A DNA stretch of 8,612 nucleotides from Thermoplasmatota archaeon (lineage in GTDB: Archaea > Thermoplasmatota > E2 > DHVEG-1), in the NCBI GenBank assembly GCA_030605515.1, contig JAUWIE010000071.1:1-8612 (forward strand), given 5' to 3'. The notes under the pieces are model-generated. The model did not search any database, was not told where the DNA came from, and saw only the letters and a program-made list of their open reading frames with translations. A program made the translations under genes and the position numbers. Numbering within the stretch: the first letter of the stretch is position 1; each line of letters begins with the position of its first letter. Positions 1-5,282 of this stretch are shown here, piece after piece.

Positions 1-1020
1 TTCATAGACTTTGCAATTCATGCAAAGATCAGACAATATCTAGCTGATTCCACAATAGAAAAACACCTACGATACGCAAGATTTATAGAAGCACACCCAT
101 GTCCCATAGACTTCAGAAACCTCACACCTGAAAGCTTCCTAAGACACGTGGATTACAGATTAGAAATCGAAAACCCACCAGCAACACCAAACGCGATAAA
201 ACACGAGAAAAAAGCAATACTAATGTTCCTACGAGCATACAACCAATATTCAGAGAAATGGAAAAAACTAGTAAAAATACCACCAGTTGTTGAAAACGAA
301 GAGAACATAGAGATACCATTTCCTTCAACAGTCAATGAAATTTACCATGCCAATTATAGCAATGATAAATACGAAAACGTTCTATTACAAACTATAGTTT
401 TTTTAGGATTCAATTTTGGTATGAGGCCACCCAGTGAAATATGCAACCTCAATCTTGAAGATCTTACCATCAACAAAGATAGAACTGGATACATCAGAAT
501 ACACGAAGACAAAAAACGTGGAAGAAACAGGATAATAATACCATTCAACAAAAACATTCTTTCGTCTCCCGTTTTTAAAACACCTAAAAACTACATAGAC
601 AACTGGAGATGGAAAGTAGCAAACAAAAATTCTGGAAATGCCCTTTTTTTACAACCAAACGGTGAACGGATAACTGGAAAATATCTCAGAGATCACATAG
701 CTCCCATTGGTAAAAAAATAGCAGGATCTTATTTCAAACTTTATACAATGAGACATACCTGTGCAACATATCTCTATGAATATACTGGAGAACTGGAAAT
801 TGTCCGGAGAAGGCTAGGACACAGAAAACCATCTACGACAATAAAATACGTCCACATCGCTGATAGTATAAAGAGGCAAGTTGGGAAACGTAATCTGTTT
901 AATCAGGCCCTTAGATCTATGAATAAGAGGGGAAAGCCTGAGAAAATAGATTGTTGGCCAAAAAAGGGGCAATCTAACAATTTCTCTCCGAGAAAATTAG
1001 GTGGGCCCGGCAGGATTTGA
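1..1020 (+). CDS. Tyrosine recombinase/integrase, 5' end off the window
   Basis: Site-specific recombinase of the tyrosine (phage-integrase/XerA-like) family, expected to cut and rejoin DNA at an attachment site. The frame is open from base 1, so the true start lies upstream; the GTG at 148 is internal. Numbering from base 1, residues about 15-85 look like the helical core-binding domain (DSTIEKHLRYARF). The catalytic domain follows: Arg142 in FGMRPPSE, basic beta-turn at about 171-176, Arg251 and His252 in LYTMRHTCATYL (the usual first His of HxxR is Tyr248), His274 in RRLGH, and nucleophile Tyr283 in IKYVHIAD. About 50 residues follow the Tyr, and the last codons lie inside the convergent tRNA gene. 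AAC/ATC/ACA-type codons are commoner than in the genes to the right, which suggests foreign origin. The family is sure; which element it serves is inferred. Confidence 0.92.
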   Translation, partial: FIDFAIHAKIRQYLADSTIEKHLRYARFIEAHPCPIDFRNLTPESFLRHVDYRLEIENPPATPNAIKHEKKAILMFLRAYNQYSEKWKKLVKIPPVVENEENIEIPFPSTVNEIYHANYSNDKYENVLLQTIVFLGFNFGMRPPSEICNLNLEDLTINKDRTGYIRIHEDKKRGRNRIIIPFNKNILSSPVFKTPKNYIDNWRWKVANKNSGNALFLQPNGERITGKYLRDHIAPIGKKIAGSYFKLYTMRHTCATYLYEYTGELEIVRRRLGHRKPSTTIKYVHIADSIKRQVGKRNLFNQALRSMNKRGKPEKIDCWPKKGQSNNFSPRKLGGPGRI

Positions 1021-1030
1021 ACCTGCGACC
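1002..1030. other. Probable attachment-site junction at the tRNA 3' end
   Basis: The 3' acceptor strand and T arm of the tRNA coincide with the last codons of the integrase, whose TGA at 1018-1020 is inside the tRNA. Integrases commonly use tRNA 3' halves as the att core and lie next to the site. The geometry puts the inserted element to the left of 1002 and the old chromosome to the right. The exact core cannot be set because the other att copy is outside the window. Confidence 0.55.
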
Positions 1031-1075
1031 ATCTGGTTATGAGCCAGACGCTCCGCCAGACTAAGCTACGAGCCC
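1002..1075 (-). tRNA. tRNA with CAU anticodon (elongator Met or Ile2)
   Basis: A complete 74-nt cloverleaf on the minus strand. Acceptor GGGCTCG pairs with CGGGCCC (one T-G pair), the D arm is GCTT/GAGC-like, the anticodon stem TCTGG/CCAGA holds loop CTCATAA, the T arm is GCAGG-TTCAAAT-CCTGC, and the discriminator is A. CCA is not encoded (CCT follows) and there is no intron. The G1-C72 pair, and TGG rather than GGG at the base of the anticodon stem, argue against an initiator tRNA. Sequence alone does not settle elongator Met against Ile2 (modified C34). The 3' end overlaps the integrase gene, so it is the likely integration target. Confidence 0.97.
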
Positions 1076-1090
1076 CTTGTTTCTTTTTAG

Positions 1091-1101
1091 CTATAATATA
1101 A
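1091..1101 (-). promoter_or_regulatory. TATA box of the tRNA gene
   Basis: On the minus strand TTATATTATAG lies about 16-26 bp upstream of the tRNA 5' end, where archaeal TBP sites sit for a transcript beginning at or just before the mature tRNA. Confidence 0.6.
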
Positions 1102-1195
1102 GTTCTACTACTTAAAATTTCAATAAAAAAAATTGGAGATTCTAATTTAAACTATCAAGAAATATATCTAATTTCTTTATACACTCTCTTTTGTA

Positions 1196-1303
1196 TTATT
1201 CAATCATTGATTCCCAAAAGGATTGTAATTCTTTGTTCAACTCTGCTTTCCATATTATAAAATTAAAATCATTATCAGATGATTCCTGTTTGACATCACT
1301 CAT
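1196..1303 (-). CDS. Small hypothetical protein, 35 aa
   Basis: An ATG-to-TAA frame of 35 codons, beginning MSDVKQESSDNDFNF and ending FWESMIE. I do not recognise it. The protein is acidic, with a disordered-looking N-terminus and a short amphipathic helix rich in Trp, Phe and Leu (residues about 15-35), so it may bind a partner or membrane surface. It is supported by an almost perfect Shine-Dalgarno (AAGGAGGA, nine bases before the ATG) and a TATA box at 1361-1368. It is divergent from priL, sharing a 159-bp control region that holds an operator-like repeat. The short length is the main reason for doubt; it might also be the remnant of a longer gene. Confidence 0.5.
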   Translation of the reverse strand: MSDVKQESSDNDFNFIIWKAELNKELQSFWESMIE

Positions 1304-1312
1304 ATTTTCAAA

Positions 1313-1320
1313 TCCTCCTT
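1313..1320 (-). promoter_or_regulatory. Strong ribosome binding site of the 35-aa gene
   Basis: AAGGAGGA on the minus strand, separated by nine bases (1304-1312) from the ATG at 1303. Most other genes here appear leaderless or weakly led, so this match fixes the start and is the best evidence that the short frame is translated. Confidence 0.6.
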
Positions 1321-1360
1321 GCAAGGCCGCATCCTTCTATAATATTATTTTGTTAGAAGT

Positions 1361-1368
1361 AATATAAA
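1361..1368 (-). promoter_or_regulatory. TATA box of the 35-aa gene
   Basis: TTTATATT on the minus strand. A start site about 26 bp downstream (near 1338) would leave a leader of roughly 35 nt containing the Shine-Dalgarno. Confidence 0.45.
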
Positions 1369-1377
1369 TATCCTTTG

Positions 1378-1400
1378 TGTCAAAATGTCAAATTGACAAA
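1378..1400. promoter_or_regulatory. Operator-like TGTCAAA cluster between divergent genes
   Basis: TGTCAAAA is followed at once by TGTCAAAT, and then TTGACA on the opposite strand completes a 13-bp palindrome TGTCAAATTGACA (1386-1398). The half-sites are spaced by eight bases. The site lies just upstream of the minus-strand TATA box and 65-85 bp before priL, so a regulator bound here could affect either promoter. The regulator is unknown. Confidence 0.4.
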
Positions 1401-1462
1401 ATATATTAATATGAGAGGGTAAAGTTCATTAATTAAAATAGGTTAAATTATTTTAGCATAAT

Positions 1463-2503
1463 ATGACAGAGTTGTTAACATTAGCAAAATATCCATTCTT
1501 AAATGATTCCAAGGGCTATGTAAAGGAAAATTCCCCTTCAGTTGAAGAATTACTTAAGGATCCATTATATGAGCGTGCTCGTGTAATCGGAGTGGAAAGA
1601 CTTGATAATGCTTTTAAATATAGAGACGTTGGAAATCGTAGTCTATCAACTGAATCAGATTGTATCAGAGAATTATTTTCTTATCCAATTGCTAGGATGA
1701 TTGCAGTTTGTGTCGATGATACTTATTTTAAAAGACGATATGCACTTGGTGAAGCTGTTCATGCTTATAAGAATTTAATAAAAGAACCAGCCTTTTTTCT
1801 ACTTAAAATATCTAAAGAATTCAACTTAGGTATTCAACATTTCAAAGATACAAATAGACTCAGTGTACATTTCACTGATTATTTACGTTATGCTCCAACT
1901 CGATATAAAGAGTGGAAAATGATTAATCGCGGTGTTCATAAAGGTTATATATCTATATCTCAAAAAGATCTAGCAAGACTTATCCAAGAGGCATTAAGAA
2001 GCCGTATAAATAACGAGCTTGATAGTAGAAAATGCAATAATATAATATACAAAATATTTTCATCTGACATTAAGAGATTTCAAAATAGAGTTATGATGCA
2101 TCGAAAGAAGATGGAAGCAGCACCTATTGGAAAGTTATCAATTGATAAACTACCACCATGCATGAAAGAAATATTAGTAGCAATACAATCTGGAGAAAAC
2201 GTTCCCCATATGGGGAGATTTGCACTTGTATCTTTTCTAAATTCAATTAAACTTAACGTAAATGATATATTAAAACTATTTAGCAGCGCACCAGATTACG
2301 AGGAGGAAAAAACCAGATATCAAGTAGAACACATTTCAGGTAGTACTTCATCTACATCATATACACCGCCTGGGTGTGATAAAATGCGTACTTATGGCAT
2401 TTGTCCAGTTGACAAAGTTGACGATTTATGTAAAAAAGCTCATCATCCTCTCAGCTATTATAAAGCAAAATGGAAGAAAGACATGAAAAAGGAAGGGAAA
2501 TAA
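1463..2503 (+). CDS. priL: DNA primase large subunit PriL
   Basis: Large, non-catalytic subunit of the archaeal/eukaryotic-type primase. With PriS it makes the primers for replication; its C-terminal Fe-S domain helps initiation. The four expected cluster cysteines are visible: Cys233 (LPPCMKEIL), Cys305 (PPGCDKMRTYG), Cys314 (GICPVDKV) and Cys323 (DDLCKKAHHPLSYY). The N-terminal helical half carries the ER...A and YFKRRYALGEA stretches typical of the family. At 346 aa it is full length for an archaeal PriL. The start is the first ATG after an in-frame TAG at 1454; no Shine-Dalgarno is visible, and an AT-rich TATA-like stretch at about 1433-1440 suits a leaderless or short-leader transcript. 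tmk begins on the base after its stop, so the two are probably one transcript. PriS is not in the window. Confidence 0.96.
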   Translation: MTELLTLAKYPFLNDSKGYVKENSPSVEELLKDPLYERARVIGVERLDNAFKYRDVGNRSLSTESDCIRELFSYPIARMIAVCVDDTYFKRRYALGEAVHAYKNLIKEPAFFLLKISKEFNLGIQHFKDTNRLSVHFTDYLRYAPTRYKEWKMINRGVHKGYISISQKDLARLIQEALRSRINNELDSRKCNNIIYKIFSSDIKRFQNRVMMHRKKMEAAPIGKLSIDKLPPCMKEILVAIQSGENVPHMGRFALVSFLNSIKLNVNDILKLFSSAPDYEEEKTRYQVEHISGSTSSTSYTPPGCDKMRTYGICPVDKVDDLCKKAHHPLSYYKAKWKKDMKKEGK

Positions 2504-3091
2504 ATGAAACATTTTATCACATTTGAAGGAATAGATGGATCGGGCAAATCTACAATTTCAAAACTTGTCTTAGAAAAATTAAAAACAATGGGACATGATG
2601 TTGTTTTGACCTATGAGCCAACGAATTCATGGATTGGGAAATGTGTTCAAAAATGTATAGAAACAAATTCTGATCCTTTTATAACTGCTTTTACTTTTAT
2701 TGCAGATCGGATTGAACATGGAATACAAATACAAAAATGGTTGGATACTGGTAAAATTGTTCTCTGTGACCGATATGCTGAGTCAACATATGCATATCAA
2801 GGTGTGCAACTTCAAGATAAAATAAAAAATCCAATAAAATGGTTAAAAGAACTTTCAAAGGATCGTATCCCACAACCTGATAGAACATTTATTTTTGTAA
2901 TTGATCCTGAAAAATCACTTAGTCGTATTCAAAATAGAGATAAATTGATTCCTTTTGAACGGTTATCATTCCTTGAAAAAGTTCATAGTAATTATCTAAA
3001 ACTTGCATCTGGTAAACAATTTCTTAAGGTAGATGCTTTAAAAGAAAAAGAACATCTTACAAATATTTGTGTATCCGATATTATAAAGTAA
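2504..3091 (+). CDS. tmk: Thymidylate kinase (dTMP kinase)
   Basis: Phosphorylates dTMP to dTDP with ATP, the committed step shared by the de novo and salvage routes to dTTP. The 195-aa protein has the full family pattern. The P-loop is FEGIDGSGKST (Gly9-Thr17), the nucleotide-monophosphate loop YEPT is at 37-40, FIADRIEH is at 65-72 with the dTMP-contacting Arg69, the DRY motif CDRYAESTYAYQG is at 88-100, and a LID-like segment with Arg141, Arg145 and Arg153 lies near 137-155. Length is normal. The ATG directly follows the priL stop, with GGAAGGG just before it as a possible ribosome site, so expression is probably coupled to priL. Pairing with priL fits a replication and precursor-supply operon. 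A 46-nt gap with its own TATA box separates it from the next gene. Confidence 0.96.
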   Translation: MKHFITFEGIDGSGKSTISKLVLEKLKTMGHDVVLTYEPTNSWIGKCVQKCIETNSDPFITAFTFIADRIEHGIQIQKWLDTGKIVLCDRYAESTYAYQGVQLQDKIKNPIKWLKELSKDRIPQPDRTFIFVIDPEKSLSRIQNRDKLIPFERLSFLEKVHSNYLKLASGKQFLKVDALKEKEHLTNICVSDIIK

Positions 3092-3110
3092 TTAAAATCT
3101 TTTACGTAAC

Positions 3111-3118
3111 TTTTATAG
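3111..3118 (+). promoter_or_regulatory. TATA box before the membrane-anchored toroid gene
   Basis: TTTTATAG is centred about 26-33 bp before the possible starts at 3138 (GTG) and 3147 (ATG). It suggests a separate, nearly leaderless transcript beginning after tmk. Confidence 0.5.
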
Positions 3119-3137
3119 TTATGAGATAAATCTGTTT

Positions 3138-4346
3138 GTGAATAATATGGGAAAAAAGATACTTATCATGATTTGTATAATTATAATATTTTGTATCTTT
3201 TTGTCAATTAGTTTTTATGTTATGAATCAATCAAGCCAAAGAAATATCACTAATACAAATATCCCTGATGTGCTTTCATCTGATTATCTTTTAAATGTTG
3301 CAAAACTAGGTGGAGATTATTTAATAAATGCAACTAATGATGACGGTAGCTTCGTTTATAAATATGATGCATTAAGTGATTTGGAGAGTAGTTCATACAA
3401 CATGCTTCGTCATGCAGGAACTGTGTATTCTATGTTGCAGTTGTACCATGTTACTAAGAACAAGTTGTTGTTGTCTGCATCTGAGAGAGCAATAGATTAT
3501 CTTTTGTCATTTAAGAAGACATATGATAACGTTAGTTGTATAGTATATGATGATGAAATTAAATTAGGTGGTAATGCTCTTGCGGTTATTGCTTTAGCGG
3601 AATATTCAAAGGTTACCGGTGATAATGATTATATATTAGCTATGCAGGATTTAACAAAATATATCACGTTATCACAGAAAGATACAGGAGAATTCATATG
3701 TAAACGCTACTATTCTACTGGGGAAATATCCGATTTTATATCAGAGTATTATCCAGGTGAAGCGTTACTTGCTCTCTGCAGATTATACTCTCTTGATAAT
3801 AATGAATCCTGGCTTGATATGGCTGAAAAAGGTGCTCAGTATCTAATCAAAGTACGAGATGCCGGTATTTCAACAAATAACTTAGTTCATGATCATTGGT
3901 TGCTCATGTCATTAAATGAGCTTTATCGATATAGGAATAATTCTTTGTATTTTAATCATAGTATGCGAATTGCTGAATCAATAATGAATAAACAGCGAGA
4001 TGGGGTAAATAGAGTCTCGGAGTATTCAGAATGGATTGGAAGTTACTATACTCCTCCACGGTCAACATCAACAGCAACTCGTTCAGAAGGGCTTATTGCA
4101 GCGTGTCATCTTACTAATGATTTTGGTGATAATGATACATCCAGTCGAATTTTAAGAGCAATTAAACTAGGTATTAAATTTCAATTGCAGACTCAGTTTA
4201 GATTAGAAAACGTTATAAGTTTACCAAATCCACAACGCGCAATTGGTGGTTTCCATGGATCCTTGACAGATTATGATATTAGAATTGATTACGTTCAGCA
4301 TAATATTTGTAGTATTATTGGTTTATATCGAATAATATCTGAATGA
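3138..4346 (+). CDS. Membrane-anchored alpha/alpha-toroid protein (six-hairpin glycosidase-like)
   Basis: Up to 402 aa. One hydrophobic segment (about residues 8-28, rich in Ile) follows a short basic N-terminus, so the rest is probably outside the cell, held by an uncleaved anchor. The body shows about six helical-hairpin repeats with small-residue helix starts: RHAGTVYSMLQLYHVT (91-106), GGNALAVIALAEYSKVTGD (144-162), YPGEALLALCRLYSLD (205-220), HDHWLLMSLNELYRY (251-265), ATRSEGLIAACHL (313-325) and IDYVQHNICSIIGLYRI (383-399). This pattern is typical of (alpha/alpha)6 barrels in glycosidases, epimerases and lyases. The conserved-looking NDDGSFVYKYD, YNMLRHAG and GGFHGS...RIDYVQH may line the active cleft. 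A role in surface polysaccharide is inferred; no substrate can be named. The ATG at 3147 is an equally good start, three residues shorter. Confidence 0.85.
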   Translation: MNNMGKKILIMICIIIIFCIFLSISFYVMNQSSQRNITNTNIPDVLSSDYLLNVAKLGGDYLINATNDDGSFVYKYDALSDLESSSYNMLRHAGTVYSMLQLYHVTKNKLLLSASERAIDYLLSFKKTYDNVSCIVYDDEIKLGGNALAVIALAEYSKVTGDNDYILAMQDLTKYITLSQKDTGEFICKRYYSTGEISDFISEYYPGEALLALCRLYSLDNNESWLDMAEKGAQYLIKVRDAGISTNNLVHDHWLLMSLNELYRYRNNSLYFNHSMRIAESIMNKQRDGVNRVSEYSEWIGSYYTPPRSTSTATRSEGLIAACHLTNDFGDNDTSSRILRAIKLGIKFQLQTQFRLENVISLPNPQRAIGGFHGSLTDYDIRIDYVQHNICSIIGLYRIISE

Positions 4347-4365
4347 ATTACAACTAATAAAAATT

Positions 4366-4405
4366 GAATGAGTGCCCCTGTCGGGAATTGCATAGGTCAA
4401 TAGGA
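4366..4405 (-). repeat. tRNA-3'-end-like repeat, copy 1
   Basis: Matches copy 2 (5155-5194) at 33 of 40 positions without gaps, and all seven differences are transitions. Shared GGAGAGT about 16 bases further on may extend the unit to about 4422. On the minus strand it ends TTCCCGACAGGGGCACTC, resembling the 3' end of a tRNA-Glu. It lies 103 nt past the stop of the minus-strand 44-codon gene and 20 nt past the stop of the plus-strand toroid gene. The rest of the 162-nt gap (4347-4508) is AT-rich and I see nothing else in it. Confidence 0.7.
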
Positions 4406-4508
4406 AAGAATTCTTGGAGAGTCAAGCAAATTGCATAAAGTCCTATGTTAAATTAGATTATGGAATGAACATTAATCCTAAAGAATAACATATTATAACA
4501 ATATTTAT

Positions 4509-4643
4509 TCAATGCTTGGCTAATGCACTAAGTGTTTTTTTATGGCCATTTGCTATTTTAACAATTTCTCGAAATTCTTCATCAGCAATTTTTTTCCTAG
4601 TTTCTTCTGAAATATTATCTTTCAAATTTTTTGATTTTACCAT
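4509..4643 (-). CDS. Small protein overlapping the Doc toxin gene, 44 aa
   Basis: The ATG at 4643 lies inside the 3' end of the toxin gene, in another frame, with a 29-nt overlap. The frame runs 44 codons to TGA. The product begins MVKSKNLKDN and continues ISEETRKKIADEEF and IVKIANGHKKTLSALAKH: charged, without membrane segments, and likely two short helices. I do not recognise a family. The overlap suggests translational coupling with the toxin, so the two make a toxin/small-partner pair. An antitoxin role is inferred only; in the known phd-doc pairs the antitoxin gene comes first. Its codon choice and sensible amphipathic composition beyond the toxin stop argue that it is a real gene. Confidence 0.6.
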   Translation of the reverse strand: MVKSKNLKDNISEETRKKIADEEFREIVKIANGHKKTLSALAKH

Positions 4644-5013
4644 TCATAATCCACTCTTTTATTTCATTTTGAGAATAATAATTTTCTCTTATACCAATCA
4701 TAATCTTAACATTATTTATTGTATCCAGTATATTAAATTTTCCTTCATTATTGAGGACAAACTTTTTTGTTGAGAGAAAAGCAGTTCGTTTGTTTCCACT
4801 TTCAAAAGCATGTATGCATGTTAATTCAATGAGCAATCGTGCCGCTTTATCATATATGCTTCCTGGATTCATTTTTGTTTTATCTATAGCTTTTTGTATA
4901 TAAGAAACACTAATGGTTTTTGCTTGATCACTTTTACTTTTTCTAAACATTTCAATTGCAATGGTATTATAATACTGAATCTCATTAACAGTAGGATACG
5001 CAATTTTAACCAT
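4615..5013 (-). CDS. doc: Doc/Fic-family toxin (death-on-curing type)
   Basis: Fic-fold protein of the Doc type. The known P1 Doc phosphorylates elongation factor Tu and halts translation; relatives transfer AMP or phosphate to protein targets. At 132 aa it has the compact Doc length. The signature helix is at 68-76, HAFESGNKR, followed by TAFLSTKKFVL, with an upstream helix DKAARLLIELTC (55-66). His68, Gly73, Asn74 and Arg76 are kept. The Asp/Glu that normally binds Mg two residues after Phe is Ser72, with Glu71 next to it, so activity may be altered. No phd-like antitoxin gene is evident upstream; instead a 44-codon gene overlaps its 3' end. A TATA box near 5053-5062 gives a leader of about 18 nt. 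Family call is firm; target and activity are unknown. Confidence 0.88.
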   Translation of the reverse strand: MVKIAYPTVNEIQYYNTIAIEMFRKSKSDQAKTISVSYIQKAIDKTKMNPGSIYDKAARLLIELTCIHAFESGNKRTAFLSTKKFVLNNEGKFNILDTINNVKIMIGIRENYYSQNEIKEWIMNGKIKKFER

Positions 5014-5052
5014 AAAACAGTTGAAAGAGAGAGAAGCCTATAATCTTTGCGT

Positions 5053-5062
5053 TTATTATATT
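5053..5062 (-). promoter_or_regulatory. TATA box of the toxin gene
   Basis: AATATAATAA on the minus strand, 40-49 bp upstream of the toxin ATG. The predicted start is near 5031, and no Shine-Dalgarno is seen in the resulting short leader. Confidence 0.5.
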
Positions 5063-5154
5063 CTCCAAATCAACCTATTTTTAGATTGAAATTAAATATT
5101 CAAATTGCCCTCCTCAATGCTTCCTTCGGTGAGTAAAATCATTTTTTCTATTTG

Positions 5155-5194
5155 GAGTGAGTGCTCCCATCGGGAATTGCACAGGTCAACAGAA
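5155..5194 (-). repeat. tRNA-3'-end-like repeat, copy 2
   Basis: Second full copy in the same orientation as copy 1. On the minus strand it reads TTGACCTGTGCAATT then CCCGATGGGAGCAC. This can be aligned with the variable loop, T arm and acceptor end of an archaeal tRNA-Glu, with about two bases lost from the T arm. It sits 88 nt past the ATPase stop and about 140 nt before the toxin start. The rest of the 269-nt gap (5014-5282) holds the toxin promoter and a partial repeat at 5223-5234. Confidence 0.7.
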
Positions 5195-5222
5195 GGGGGT
5201 TTTTTAGGAGAGTTTTTAGAAA

Positions 5223-5234
5223 TGCTCCCAGTCT
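5223..5234 (-). repeat. Possible degenerate fourth repeat terminus
   Basis: TGCTCCCAGTC matches the outer end of the repeat (TGCTCCC plus GTC with one inserted base) about 60 bp from copy 2, in the same orientation. The match is too short to be sure. If real, two termini lie side by side after the ATPase gene. Confidence 0.25.
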
Positions 5235-5282
5235 GATTTTTTAAGATGGTCAAAATGATTTACAAGGTTAATGAATGTACAG

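Noticed and set aside
4516..4773. Plus-strand 85-codon open frame opposite the toxin region.
   Set aside because: It is the antisense of the toxin and small overlapping gene, with a low-complexity Phe/Ile-rich product and no ribosome site.
5092..5253. Minus-strand open frame of 53 codons (TTG start) running through repeat copy 2, just before the toxin gene; considered as an upstream antitoxin.
   Set aside because: It has no ribosome site, a rare start, and much of it is the repeat itself (the segment DLCNSR also appears in the same frame of copy 1 and is explained by repeat identity). Protein-like appearance is not enough.
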